From contig CM007992.1 of the NCBI GenBank assembly GCA_002189035.1, forward strand, positions 2,108,001 to 2,172,000: 64,000 bases of DNA. The letters are read 5' to 3'. Under the pieces are notes generated by a model. That model was not told where the DNA came from and ran no database searches. It saw only the letters and a list, made by a program, of their open reading frames with translations. A program made the position numbers and the translations under genes. This document shows positions 33,791 through 46,857 of this stretch, piece by piece. This DNA comes from Utricularia gibba. Its lineage: Eukaryota > Streptophyta > Magnoliopsida > Lamiales > Lentibulariaceae. The stretch's first letter is position 1. Every line of letters begins with the position of its first letter.

Positions 33791-36230
33791 AAGAAGGGAA
33801 TGGCATGAGCAGAAATGTAAAAAGTAAATATGATGATTTCTTATAAAATTCCATGAGATAATGGCCATATTACACCACTTTGACAAAAAAGAGAGATAAG
33901 AAAGAAGGAGATATTTTCACAATCTCCAAAATCATTTTTATGAAATAAAGAAACAATTTTCAAAGACACACTCACGTCCATAATAGAGAAGAAGGCAAAC
34001 CAAAAAGAGGAGGAAGAAAAAGGAGCATTTTCTTTCAACCAAAGAACCATAAATCCGACTCCAAGAAGGCATTACATCTAGTTGGGAACAGTCATCAGAA
34101 CATGACTTATTATAGCGATATTTCATGTATTTGAACATTTTATTTACACTTATTGCTTTATTTTCGTAATAGTAGCTATCAACTAGTTATAAATACAAGG
34201 AGAGAAGAACGTAAGAGAAAAACACCTAATTTATGAGTCCAACTTAAAGGTTGATCAAAAGGCTGAAAGATAGGTATATAGGTTAATTTTTTTGGATAGA
34301 GACTAATAGAGTCTGATGTGTATTATGTACCTTATGAACTTGTAGATCCAAGTGTAAGGTGATTTATGAAATTTAAGAAAATGAAAAACAAAAAATAATA
34401 AAGATAAGTGATAACACATATTTTTGACTAATTGAATACAGGAAAATGACTCATATTGTGCTACAAAATTTAAGCTTTACTATCTAGTTCTATATTTTAG
34501 CGCATAGTACCGTAGTTATATTATTTTTGTCTGAGTTAGATTTAGTCCCAACCTTACTTCTAATAGTTTTCTTTGAGCAATGCAGCACATGTCAGCAACA
34601 CAAATTCCAAGAAACCGGATATGAACAGTGTGATAGCAGAGGATGAGGCAAAAAGTCTGAAAAGAAGAACACAAAATTCAAGAAAAAGAAAAAGGAGGAT
34701 TTTGGACAAAAAGGGGGACAAGATGAAGAGAGAAACAAGCTCCCCATTGGAGCACATGACACAGCTTTCTGAAGACGGTTTTCTGGGGGGGGGGGGAAGT
34801 TGTAGAAGAACCATCGGGAAGTAGTGAAACTTATTTTGACAACCCTAATTAGAGGTAGACCCAAAGATTAAGGGGAAAATAAGAGTTCGGGTAGACCTAA
34901 ACTTTGTGTGTTAGTTGTTTGAATTATGGTTTGCGTGAACTTGTTTAGTGATAAACATACATTTCCTAAGAGTCCCAAGGCATCACCCATTTCATTTCAG
35001 GAACAACCGAGTTCAAAAGCTTGTTACTTTTCTTTACTTTATTTTATCGTAACTTTGTCTTAGTTCTAGTTAAGACCAAATCTATCAACATGACACTTAT
35101 TTCATGCATTGACTTTCACATAGCAAACACCTAACTCCTTGTGTTCGACCCTAATCCACTATGCTCATATTTTTCATATGATTTGATGTGAATTAGGTTT
35201 ATAAATTTTATTTGATAGGAGAAATTTTCAATTCTAGCGACGTTGTATCAATTTTTCGCTTATCAATAAGTTTGAAAAGATCTAGAGCCTGTTGGATTAG
35301 TAGCACTTTAGAATTCTAAAATAAAAGGTTAAATAAGCACAATTTCATGAAATCACTAAAGCATTCATGTTTTAAGTTTGGTAAAGTTGAAGTTTAATAT
35401 TTGCTATATTGTCATCGTAATTTCATATCTTTGTTGTAATTTGATATCATTGTAATATGTCGTTATAGTTCAATCCCAAAACCACAATGCATCCATGATT
35501 TGTATTTAGTGTGGAATATTGATTATAAATTTTATTGATACAAAAATTCTATTTTATAATATTGTTAAAAAATTTTGTTTATCACACAAATTATGTTGTT
35601 GTACATTTTAATTCAATAAAAATTGTAACTTTTTGAAATACCCTACCTCATCTTCATTAGATCCCAATTCCTATGAATGACATTTCTTTTAGAAATGTGA
35701 TACATGTAAAATATTCCCTTGCATTTTATGGACCCAATACCCCATTCTCGCAAATGTCATCTGACTCTTCTCTATAGTATTAGGCAACCCTCACTATTTG
35801 CATAACTGTTGTCATGTAAATAAATGGTGAACCTGCAACTTAACAAGAAGATGGAAGTGGTGAGGTGCTTATTTTTGTGAATGGTGGGTGAATATCCGCA
35901 ATCCGCAAATTGCATCTCGCACGATGTTGTTTTAATCAACTATATCTTTCCAACTAGTCAACAAGTGGATGAACGTTAGTTTGTCATTTGAGACTTCTAA
36001 TATGTTAGTTGAAAGTATCCACTTATTGTTAGATTTTCCCTAATTCTTTTTAATTTCAAAATAGGAACTTTCTAATGCATCTAGCAAAATTCTAGAAACA
36101 TGCTTGTATGGTGTAAAAGGCATAGCCAAAGAATGAAATTAAGGCTAGTAATGCATAACTCAAAAAATCTAAAAGTAGATCTGTGGTTGGAGCTATCAAT
36201 CTTTATAAACTTCTTTCCAAATATTGAAAC
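33791..36230 (+). repeat. Dispersed unit Q, copy 1 (contains a solo LTR)
   Basis: Excluding the solo LTR at 34409-35267, this stretch aligns with 52375-53591. Shared landmarks include GGGAATGGCATGAGC, AGGAGATATTTTCACAATCTC, TTCTTTCAACCAAAGAACCA, GACTCTTCTCTATAGTATTA and AACTCAAAAAATCTAAAAGT. The portion ending TTTATCA at 35584 resembles the 3' end of the TGATA-type LTRs. The rest has no known homology. Copy 1 keeps about 450 bp, on both sides of the solo LTR, that copy 2 has lost. Confidence 0.75.
34409..35267 (+). mobile_element. Solo LTR of the TGATA family, copy 1
   Basis: Starts TGATAACACATATTTTTG, ends TTTTTCGCTTATCA, and is flanked by ATAAG at 34404-34408 and 35268-35272, a perfect 5-bp TSD. 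859 bp. It contains a run of 12 G at about 34785-34796 and shares blocks with copy 3 at 61051-62192, such as GAGCAATGCAGCAC and AAAAAGGGGGACAAGATG. Confidence 0.92.
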
Positions 36231-36289
36231 AGATTTGGAATATTGTTTAAAGATAGAAAATCCAGTGGAAAGTCTAGTAGATTCCAACA

Positions 36290-38290
36290 CTATCAGGCCA
36301 AGGAATGAAATTCAGGCCCATAGTTGAAAGTGATGAGGACCATGCAAAACAGGAAATAGAGCATCCCATGGGAAGAGGCCATGGATCTAAGAGATTACCA
36401 CCTTGGGTGAATGACTACACCATGATGACTATGACATAAAAGAATGAAGAATGGTTGAGTAAATACGTTATGATGGCAGCATCAGAGGAGAAAATAGAGG
36501 ATATGGAGACATGGAATGCAAGAGTTGGATATTGAACCAAGAAAATACTCCGAGCCTTATGGGAACCCAAAATGCACGAAAAAATAAGATCTCTCAAAAA
36601 GAATGAGACGTGAAAAGTCACCACTCTACTGTTGGGTAAAAGAACCATAGGACATGGGTTCATAAGACATAATTAATTTTAGATAGAATCATTTCAAGAT
36701 ATTAAAGCTAGGTCGGTGACAAAGAGGTACATGTAAAATGAAAGAGTGGATTTTGTTGAAAGCTTTGTTCCAGTAACCAAATCCACAACAAGAAGGTTGG
36801 CCTTAGCACTAGTGACAAAACATGGATTGAACTTTCAATAAGTGGATGTTAACAACACAATTTTACATGGAACCTGAACGAAGGTGAGGTTTGTGAATTG
36901 AAGAGGTTATTGTATAGACTCAAACAAGCTTCTATACAGCCGTACCTTGAATTGAGTGAATTCTTAACATCTTTAAATTTTGTTCAATTGAAGTTATGAC
37001 TGTTTTTCTTGTATACAAAGATGACGTTATGATAGCAGAATCATCGTTAGATCAAGTTTTAGAGACAAAAAAAGTATTGGACAAAAGTTCACAATCAATG
37101 ATCTTGGAAATACATCTATTTTTTTAGGTTGGAGATCATGGAGAAAGCCGATGGGTTATACATATCACAAAAGAGATATTTGAAAGACATATTAGAATTT
37201 GTACATGACATGTGATTGTATTTTAATATACCTATTGCTCAAAACAAAAAACTGCTACATAATGGTGAAACTATTGATGATAGTGGTTATAGGATCCTTG
37301 TTGGTAAACTGGTATATTTGAGATTTGCAAGACTAAATATTGCTTTTACAGTATAGGGTTTTGAAATATTTGGAAGAGACCTCAGAGCTTGGTTTGTATT
37401 ACCTTTATGGATGAAAAATAGAACATGAATCATATAGTGATGTTGACTAGGGGACTTGCATATTAACATGAAGATCTACATTTGGTTATTGCATATTTGT
37501 GGGTGATTGCTTGGTATCATGGAAAAAATATGAAGCAAAAAACTATTTCTAGACCTTCAATGGAAGTAGAATATAGAAGTCTAGCCACAACAACAACAGA
37601 ATCAATGTGGCAATCTAATCTTCCAAAGGATCTATGTGAAGTTATCAATGCTCCTATTTGGTTGTGGTTTGACAATCAATCTGCCATTCACATAATAGGG
37701 AATCTGGTATTTCATGACAGAATAAAACACTTGAATATGGATTGTCATCTGGTTAGGGACAAATACAAAGAAGGTTTCCTATGCCCAGATTTCATTCCAT
37801 CATGACAACAACTTGCGGATATTTCACAAAACCCCTACAGAGCGCTCAACACAACAGCTTGGGGGAGGGGAGGTTGATAAAGATAATATTTTATATTTAT
37901 AATTATAGTATTATGAATATATTATGCTGTCTGTAAATATATTTTTCATATATTGCATCCTCATGTGACTTAGAATTATATTGTTCCCATAATTTCTCTA
38001 AAAGTCAAATTGATTGCACTTGTTATTATTGATTTAATTGGTCAACATTTGTATAGTATGAGATTTTTTATTTTCATCCTATAGCACTATTACTCTGAAT
38101 ATTCAAGAAAAAAATTCAATAATCTTATTTGTAATAGCACTATTTATTACAAATAAATAAGTATTTGTCATGATTGCAATATAGTTAAGTGCAAATGTAT
38201 TCAATAGGTTATGCTACTTACTAGAAATTACAAAAACCCTAGGCCTTCTAGATATGTAAAACAATAGAGTGAAAATTAGTTAATATAATA
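36290..38290 (+). mobile_element. Copia-6: RT, RNase H and 3' LTR of a copia element
   Basis: RT traces start near 36370. Recognisable are SVTKRYM near 36715, then VDFVESFVPVTKSTTRRLALAL, VDVNNTILHG and FTINDLGNTSIFLGW. In RNase H: RSTFGYCIFVGDCLVSW, SMEVEYRSLATTTTESMW, LWFDNQSAIHI and FHDRIKHLNMDCHLVRDK. Then come ADISQNP-like sequence, a PPT GGGGGAGGGGAGG and the 3' LTR at 37875. It is close kin of Copia-8 on the other strand at 53.6-56.0 kb. Gag, protease, integrase and the 5' LTR are missing. Confidence 0.85.
37875..38290 (+). repeat. 3' LTR of Copia-6, internally deleted
   Basis: Starts TGATAAAGATAATATTTTAT after the PPT and aligns with the reverse complement of 53592-54265. Relative to that copy it lacks about 170 bp after the first 40 bp. 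It breaks off where Copia-7 begins. Confidence 0.75.
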
Positions 38291-40110
38291 AAAGAGATAA
38301 AAGTATGTTAAAATACTTGAGGAATAAGATAGATTCATAAAAGACAACATCTCTAGCCACAAGTATATTTCCAATCTCCTAGTCATATACCTTATATGTC
38401 TTTTATTTAATTGGGTATCCAACCAAAATACTTTTTTTTATCTCTTGGAGATAGCTTATCCTTATTTAGGTGTTCTCATATATATCATGAAGAATCAAAC
38501 ACCTTCATCCATTTCAAGAGTTTGAATGACATTCTATTGGCTAAATATGTTGTAAAACGAGACCTACCCCCAAAAATGGCTAGTAACTGGCAATGAAAAA
38601 TCATTGTTATTGTCACTTTAAGGTGGTGTCTATAGTTTCCTCTCAACTCTCCCATTTTATTGAGATTTCCCAACACATGAAAATTTCTGTTGTTCTCTCT
38701 TTTATGAAAAGCTTCACGCAAGCTACTATCGATGAACTCTCCTCTCTTGTTGCTTCTAATCTACTTAATTTGATGACCATATTAAGTTCTAGCATTTTTC
38801 ATGAATTTAATGATCAAAGAAGGGTACATCTGATTTTTGTTTGATCAAGAACATCCAAGTACATCATGTGTCATCATTCAAAATTGAGAGAAATCCTGTG
38901 TGGCCTATGAGGGTGAGTGTATGATATGAACCCCATAAATCACCATCTATTAAATGCAACGAAAAATCATCAATATGATCATTAAGAATAAAGGAAGGCC
39001 TTTAAAATTAGAGAACGGACAAATGTCATAGGAAAGTTTTTCATAAAGTACATAGAACTTCCATATGTGCATTTGTAATATGATCTAATTTATAGTGTTA
39101 TACATGGATGGATCTATTTCTTTAGTAGATCTAGAAAGTAAATATGTTATACTCAAAATTTGAGACAAGTCCATTAATGGTGCACCGTTTTGTTTTCTCC
39201 TTATTCTCAAAACCTTTCAACACGCATGGCAAAAAAGATCTCTCATCCAAATGTATAGCTCTCTCTTAATCCTCTCAACTCCTAATAATTAATTTGCTTC
39301 CCGATTCTGCAGCAAGCAATAATCTCTATTGAAAGCTTATTTCTCAACTACTTCACTGACAACAAGTTATGCTTGAAAGCTGGCACATAAAGCATTTGAT
39401 CCAATAATAATTGATAAACCCACCTTGACCTTCTCAAACTTAGTCACTACTATGCATTTGTTGTCAGATATGGTGATGAATAAATTGTTCAAATCTCTAG
39501 TATCATCAAACCTCTCCAAATGACAACAAACATGGATAGTAACACCATATTCTATGACTCAATCATAAGCATTCGAATTGGAAAATTGGGAGGAGGAATT
39601 ATACCTGAAAATTCAAATTTCCCAGTTGCCATATTGGGTTGAGGGTTTGCCACATTGTCGCTGATGGTTCTGATTTAAGATATATTTTGATGTGGATTGA
39701 GAATTGTCGGGGACCTAAAATACTTAACACCTCCTGCTATACCAATTGAGCGATGCATGTGATACATTACCATGAGAATTCCAGCGACTTCGTGTCTCAC
39801 TTAGAGATTCAACATTACTCCAACTATCCCAATATTCATCCAAGAGCATCTGTGGAATCTCAACAAAATTAGCCGTAGGATAGTGTTGAAAATGTTGAGG
39901 ACTTGTTTGGCTCTATTGAGGAAATTGTTGTGGGTGCCTAGCCATTTTTTTGCCCCATCTAATGGGATAACCATTGATTTCATAACATTGATCCTTGAAA
40001 TGTCTCACTTAGAGATTTGAACGTTCCTCGTATGATACTAGCCACTTCAATGATGGCATGTCTCGTTTGGATGAGGATTTAAGCCATAGTAGGTCTAGTT
40101 GCAGCATATC
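38291..40110 (-). mobile_element. Copia-7: reverse-strand copia relic (gag end to integrase)
   Basis: Right to left: a gag zinc-knuckle-side motif CYxxNGYPIRWGKK-like (INGYPIRWGKK near 39965); a protease trace WVIEYGVTIHVCCHLERFD near 39500-39570; GAG-pre-integrase traces; integrase RSRFTTYLANRMSFKLLKW near 38520-38580; and the linker ARDVVFYESILFLKYF near 38300-38360, equivalent to the copia SRDVxFxExxFP motif. RT and both LTRs are absent. The left edge abuts the broken Copia-6 LTR. Confidence 0.7.
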
Positions 40111-41142
40111 ATGAGTAAAACAATCAATTCCTAATCAGTCCTTATTATTTGATATCTTAATGGTCATGATTCTTCAGCTTACAACTCATTTTATATGAAT
40201 GTTGAAATTTTTCTACAATGACAATATAAAATTTTTATGTAAAGTGGATGCAAGCAATGATAGTCGAAATCTAGATGAATATGCCAAAAACCATCAGTGG
40301 TCAATAATGAATGATATTACAACAAATTGTAATTCAATTGATGATTTGAGGAATAGCATTTGTTCTATTATGTGGTGGAAATATTATCACCAATATTGAA
40401 ATACAACATGTAGATGAACATATTAACCAATTTGCACCATTTGTTATTGTATTTCATGAATTTGAATAATTTAAACTTTGTTGTCATCGGATTAATATAA
40501 AGAAAATGAAAATATTAATGTTTTTATTTTTAAGGTATTTTAGTTGTTTATCAAACAATTTTATTTTACATTCTCATTGCATAACACAGCATTATTATTA
40601 CATATTTTATATTCTATTAAAAACTCATTCTTATTCTTAAGAAAATGAGAATATGAAGTAACGAAAGTATTCCGAATTGACCCCAAATACCAATCAAAAA
40701 ATTATGCCGTGAAACTGCGTCTGCTTTGGTGGCTAATTGTGGTGTCCTTTGCCCTCTGCTTGTGCTAGGGGATTGAGTTAAAAAGGGAAATGATCGAGGG
40801 TTCGGGAGAGTTTGAGAAATAGGATATAAATTTCTCCTATTTCATATTATTTTTATCAATTTTATATTTCCATTTTATGTATTTAATTCTCAAATTTAAG
40901 AATTGCTTCAAATTATTAAATTCATCATGCACCCATTTAGATACTGGTGATTTTTGTATTCAGTAAACGTCGTTTTGTGGGCTTAGTATGTTTGAAAGTG
41001 GTATTTCATGCAGCATGAATTTGAGATGTCGGAAATTATTTAATTCATTATATTGATTTCTACTCCAATGCTTGCAGTCCCTAGACGCAAACTCTAGTAT
41101 ATGGGTTCTGTTATTTGCTTTGACAAAGGATAAATAAAAAAG
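40111..41142. other. AT-rich flank left of the MULE
   Basis: No gene. 40560-40690 holds TACATTCTCATT and GAAAATGAGAATATG words and ends GAATTGACCCCAAATACC, which may be the end of a Harbinger-like element. 41088-41142 begins the tandem-repeat sequence into which the MULE inserted. Confidence 0.4.
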
Positions 41143-41151
41143 TTCTCAGTA

Positions 41152-41320
41152 GGGATAATTTCAAAAACTAGTCATAATGTTGTCTTGTTTTCAAACATGC
41201 GTTATAATGTATAAAATGAGTTATATTTAGTCACAATACTTTTCATTGATTGTAAAATTCGGTCACACAACGGAATTAGTAACTGGAGATTATAGGAAGT
41301 TACTAAAATACCCTTGAAGT
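41152..41320. repeat. Left terminal inverted repeat of the MULE
   Basis: Pairs with 48746-48913 in inverted orientation. Shared inner landmarks are TGTTTTCAAACATG, ATAAAATGAGTTATATT, CACAATACTTTTCATTGATT and GATTATAGGAAGTTACTAAA. Roughly 88 to 90 percent identical by eye. Confidence 0.93.
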
Positions 41321-42427
41321 TAATAAATAAAAAATAAGGAAATAAAAGTTACAATGACTAAAGTTGCAATTTTAGTCACAATTAAGAGAACTATGCTTTT
41401 ATTAGTGTTATCCTCCACTAAGTAACAAATTATAGAATTATTTGGCATTCGATGCTAGGGCTGACTAGTTTTCAATCCCAACCATCTTTTTTTCTTTTTA
41501 ATATTAAATAATTGGAATTTCAATAACTAGATAGTCTTAATCGATTGATCATATTATATATTGATGGAGTTTGAATCGAAGTGAGGTAATCGGCTACTAA
41601 AAAGTAGCCAAAAGGTGTTATGACGGACTAGCGCAGGCCGACATGCCGATAAGTATCATAGTTTGTCAGCAATAGCCATTTTGGAGAGTTTGAAAAGTAG
41701 CCGAGTTACGACAATGACAAAGCAGTCGGCGGTTATCCAAAAGCAAAACCACAGTACGTACAGTATGTGCAGAAAGTAGCCAATATATACAAAATTCAAA
41801 ATTCGGTAGACTAGCCTCTTGTGTAAATATAAGAAACCCTGAAGAAGAAAGAGTTGAACTCCAAGTTCCCTAACTTGTATCCTTTCCCCACCCCATCTAG
41901 TGAAGTCATTTTTCTGGAGAGCTTCGACAGCTCCGTGATTTTTTTGTTATTTGATGGTTTCCACATTAAAATCCCTATTTTTCTTCATTTCTATTAATTG
42001 CATCACACAAAACTCTAATATCTTAATTGGTCCGACTGCATCCCTAAGCCGGACCACAACATATATATTTAATGATAACGCTTATTTATTAAATGATTCC
42101 ACACTTATTTCCATCATTTTACTAAAATTTTGATATTGGTTAGCTAAATAATTTTATTTAAATTTAAGAACTCAAAATAGTCATTATCATTTTAATCATA
42201 TATGTTTTTTAAAAATAAATTTAGATAAATATAATATTTTTTATTTTTATGACTTAATGAATATGTGTACGATTTTCAAGTCTTTTGGATTTCTTATAAA
42301 TTGAATGATCGTATTATTGGATACTTACAATATGTCAAAATGTCAAAGATCAAATCTTATTCACATAAAATACATTAAAATGTCAACAACAAAATCTCCA
42401 TAAAAACATAGTCCTTGAAACATTGTC

Positions 42428-45060
42428 TCAACGTTGATGGTTTGGCTGGTGGGCAACTATTTTTTTCAAGCTATTTTTAAGGTTAGACAAAATGGTATAG
42501 TTGTTTTTACCTTTAACAATCACTGGTGTATTCACAGCTCTTATGTTATTTGAAACAGGAAAAGTTAATTGTGTAGATGCATGTGTAGTGGTAGCCTTTG
42601 TATAATAAGCAAAGTAAGCCTCGTTACCCACAATTTTTTTTCTTCTTATGTTGTTCTGCAGGTTGATGTAGAGATGCTGGTCGTTTCCCCTTTGTAGCAA
42701 TCTGAAAAAGGACATACATTTTGTATACCACACAAAATTTTTGGAATCACAAGTTTGAATAGAACATACTTGATCTGTGAAACCCAATGCTGTTATTTGG
42801 TTGGTAGTTTCTACTTGTGGTGTTGGATCATCTGTAGAAACTAGAGCATCATTTCCAACTAGTTGATTTACAGTGCTTTCTTGAGTTTGCTATGGCATGA
42901 ATGAAGAACAATGTTAGCAATAAATTGTAACAGAAAAAATGTGTGTGACAAACTTTAAAGAAAGCTTACTGAATGCTCTTTGTTTTTTTGTAGCTTCTTG
43001 CAAGTTCGTTTATTGTGGCCAACTTGTTGGCATGAGCTGCATTGGTTGGACTCCCTTGTTAGCCCTTGTGCTCGGTTCGGATTTTTAACTGGGGGAGGCT
43101 CTTGAGGATTGCGTTTCCTCACCTTTTGTGGCCTGCCAGCCCCTTTTGCATAATTTGGGGGTAATGGAGAAGGAACAACAGAATGCTTCCATAGGTCTTC
43201 ACTAGAAACACACTCAATTGAATGTTGATATTGGCTGATCATGGCACTTGTCTTGTAGCACTCATCAATATAGTTTTCAACCTTATGACCTTACGCCATA
43301 TTGCAGCCACCGCATGACAAAATGGAAACGAAGTTAATTGCCAAGACCCGCAATTGCGTGTTTTTTCCAGTAAATTGATAGTTCTAGTCATGTATGGACC
43401 AACTACTTGATAGTTGTTCTCATCACTCCACATTGCAAAGTATTTTGTTGCATCAACCTCTAATTTTTCCAATCAAGATTTTATCATGGGACATAACTGG
43501 CATTCCCATTTTAAACATTGAGTCCTTATGCTATCAATCCGAATCATCAACAAATTTCTAGGAGAGCATCACACTTAGCAAATAGAGAAAAAAATGCCTT
43601 ACTCCATTCTGTCATATCCCTTTTCTGAAGCCATTCATATGCAGCATGAAATTGTTCTTTCATCTCATCCATGAGATGCTTCCACACTTCCAACCGTGAT
43701 GATCTAGCTGCTGCCCACACCAGTTTTTTAACTGCCATACCAATGAACCCTACCCTTTTCATATTACCGTGCAAGTGCCAGACACAAAAACTCCGTTTCA
43801 GGTAGTAGCTCTTCAAAGCATTCAACTAATCTCTTTTATTTAACGGACATGAATGTCCAAAACTTCCCATTGCCACCTTCAGTTGACAAAATTATCCTTC
43901 TCTACTACAGCAAAAGCATAAGAAAAAATCGAGTTGTTCGCATCTAGGCCAACAGTAATAAGTAACTTACCACCAAACAATCCTTTCAAGAAGCACCCAT
44001 CTAGTCCAATGAATTTACGACAACCATTTTTAAAGTTCTTCTTAATGACTCCAAAACATATATAAACTCCCTGGAATTTTTTGTCTGCATCATTTGTTTC
44101 ACTAGTTGTCTTCAACACAATAATGGAGTCTGGAGTGGCAACTCGTAGCTCACCTAAGTAACTTCTAAGTTTGCTCCATTGCTCATGTGCTGTCCCATCA
44201 AATGCTGCTCTAGCTGCTGCTTTACCATGATGAACCTGTGCCTTAGAAATATCCACCTTTAAGGATGCCACAACATGCTTCCTAAAATCTTGAATTGACA
44301 CTTTGGGATGTTCAGCAACAAACATAGCATACTCCGTACCTAACCACCGTGATTTCATTGACATCAACTTACGCAGCCTACCACAAGCAATGTGCTTCTC
44401 ATGATATGATTTCACAGTCCATCCTTTGTCATTTTGTGTCTGTGAAACGTTGATCATCCACTTACATGCTTTTATCCTGCAGTATGCCACCAACCGTTGT
44501 GGATTGTTGGTCAAAAAAATGGTGTCCTTCCCATTCTTAAAGTTGTAGTTTTCAATTGCCATCTTTGCTTCCTGTTTACTACTAAAAATAAGGTCTTTTT
44601 GTAGAACAGGATTGGCCATTTTTATCTTTAAGTTGAACCTTCTAACCTTGGCTTGGCATCCTAGTTGTAACTCATCTTCATCACTATCTAAACTATCAAA
44701 GTCTTCATCTTCAGTTACCATACCAACCTCATTATCTTCAAAGATATTAGGCATACTTTTTTTTTGCAGCTGTAGACGTCTAGTGAGAGGTAGCAGCTTG
44801 CCCCATGAGAGCCTCACTTGTTGTAATATGCTTCTCAAACACATTTAACTCATCCCTTAAAAATTCTAAATCTGAACCACCTAACTCATCTGGCTGATGA
44901 GTTTCATGTGTATTCTTCCCTATATCATGTTCATATTCTTCGGCTATAACATTATCTTTGTCTATTGACTTGCTTTTTCCTTTTCGACCGTGGCATCTTA
45001 TAGCATTATCTGAGAACTTACAACCTGAGGCGTGATCAATGTTATCCTCTCCAATACAAC
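42428..45060 (-). pseudogene. MULE transposase (MuDR/FAR1-like), main coding part, inactivated
   Basis: Right to left: an acidic region (DELGGSDLEFLRDELNVFEK, then after a frameshift DEDFDSLDSDEDELQ); the MuDR DNA-binding domain with KMANPVLQKDLIFSSKQEAK, CRIKACKWMINVS and KSYHEKHIACGR; the MULE DDE domain with CRKFIGLDGCFLKG (first Asp) and AYAFAVVEKDN-like YAFAVVEKDN; CVWHLHGNMKRVGF and FFSLFAKCDALLE; the SWIM-type C-x-H segment CGSWQLTSFPFCHAVAAI; and a zinc knuckle CSSCQQVGHNKRTC. At the second catalytic Asp, in the block normally reading SD(K/R)QKG, the codon at 43842-43844 is GTT (Val) and the next Gln codon is TAA. The 42428-42787 frame is probably the C-terminal tail. Confidence 0.9.
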
Positions 45061-45445
45061 CTAAAAGAATATTATCTTATGAAATTTAGAAAAAAAAATT
45101 CATAATGTGAAATCAGAAAAGTTACCCTATAGCTAACCTTTTTTCCAACCTCTAGAGCTTCTTTTCGCAGCTATCTTTTTGCGTTTCGGTTTAGTTGAAC
45201 AAGAACTCTCTACTAAAGGATTTAGAATTTTCGATTAGTATTCTTTCAGTTGTAAACATCACTAAAAATGTAAACTTAGCTTTCACAGCCTTACTTTTTG
45301 ATGCACATGATGACTTACTTCCAGCAGATTTGTCAACCTTTTTAATCACCATATGTGTCACAAAATTCAAGGTAACAATATAGCAAAATACCAACAGCTA
45401 AAGGATGTGCAAATTAGCTTCAACACAAGTATGCTTTATGTTAAG

Positions 45446-46852
45446 TGATAACACACATTTTTCCTGAAATTCATAACACAAAATAGCTATATTTTATTTT
45501 GAAAGTTAGATAAATATGGTTTTTAATGTTTTAGTGGTGTTTATGTTAATCTTGTGTGATTATGCTAAAAAGTGGACTAAATCCTTTGATTTAGTTCACA
45601 ACTTTTGTTAGTAATGTTTCAGTAAGTTTAGCAGGGAGATCAGCAGAAAATCAGACGTACAAATGTGTGGAACAAGTGAAGAAGGGGCAAAATCCTGAGA
45701 AGGACAAAGAGCACTGTTCTGCTGCCATCGCAGTCTGCAAGTTCAGGCCGGGAACAGTGCTGGCGGCCAGGAACAGTACTGGTAGTCAGAAACAGTGCAA
45801 TGAAGTGAAGCAAAAGAAAAGGAAATTAATTCGAAAAAAAAGAAGTAGAGCGCAGAATTGGAGCGACGAACAGGGGGACGAGGGGTTTCTCCCCCAACCT
45901 CCAACTCCAATACGAAGAACACAAATCAAGGGAGAAGAAGGAGGACTGCATCCTCAAGAATAGCATCATAACCCAGCCCAGCACTACTGTTCCGGCCAGG
46001 GAATAGTAGCAGACGGAAAACTGAACTCTTACTGCTTTATTTTAGTTTGTTGATGTTTTCAGTTTCTGCACGCAACTCTTTCACAATGTTCTTGACATTT
46101 TCGTTGTTTTATATTAATGCTATCATGCTTAACCTTCAAAGTATGAGTAGCTAGAACCCTAAGGATGTCTTAAGGTGAAACATGGTGGTGTGGCTCTAGG
46201 AGTATAAGAAGAATTCATTATTGTTTCTTAGTTCTTGTTTCTATCATTCTATGGGTAGACCTGAGGAGGAGAACAAGTAACTTCACAACTAAGAAGCTTG
46301 GTTTAGAGGTAGACTAACAAATCAAGGCGCGCACAGTAGGTGTTAGTCCGGGGTAGAACCAGTAGAACTGGGTATACCTAGTTCTATATACTTTGCATGC
46401 AGGTAGACCTAATTGTAAGGTTGGTGATGATATTGGAGACTAACTTAGCCGAAAATAGGACAAATAACCTGGGTAGATCTAGGAAATTTGAAGTTTTGAG
46501 TGTAGGAACATGGAAAATTAACTTAGACATTTTAGCATCATACTACGTGCAGACCCTTAAGGCATCATCGTATTATTCTGAGTTAGAACCAGTACTTGTT
46601 ACCTTTTGCATTTAAACTTGATTTCGTTTACTGAACTTACCTGCCACTGCTATTCCAAGTTTAGACTAAGACCACTGTTATTCCGAATTTTGCATCTGCT
46701 GAAACACTTAGCAAGCACAAGCTCCTCGTGATCGACCCCGAAATCCACTATACAAGTTTTCTAAATTTGTATTTTTGTAAATTAGGGCTTATAAATTTAT
46801 TTGATAACAAATTTTCTATTTTTGCAACGACACTAGGAATTTTCGTTTATCA
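45446..46852 (+). mobile_element. Solo LTR of the TGATA family, copy 2, inside the MULE
   Basis: Starts TGATAACACACATTTTTCC, ends TTTTCGTTTATCA, flanked by TTAAG at 45441-45445 and 46853-46857, a perfect 5-bp TSD. At 1,407 bp it is the longest copy. It carries TGATCGACCCCGAAATCCAC near its 3' end, a motif shared with copies 1, 4 and 6. An ORF at 45667-45963 has no recognised domain. Confidence 0.92.
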
Positions 46853-46857
46853 TTAAG

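Noticed and set aside
34785-34796. Run of 12 G, possible G-quadruplex
   Set aside because: A single homopolymer run without neighbouring G tracts; more likely slippage in the solo LTR.
35268-35584. Second TGATA-type LTR ending TTTATCA at 35584, tested as another solo LTR
   Set aside because: The five bases after it (CACAA) have no partner, and homology with Q2 continues beyond the end, so it cannot be called an independent insertion.
39690-39770. CGCTCAATTGGTATAGCAGG on the reverse strand, resembling a tRNA D-arm and A box
   Set aside because: The acceptor stem does not pair, and the T-arm word is absent or too degenerate. Could be a tRNA-related repeat scrap, but not callable as tRNA or SINE.
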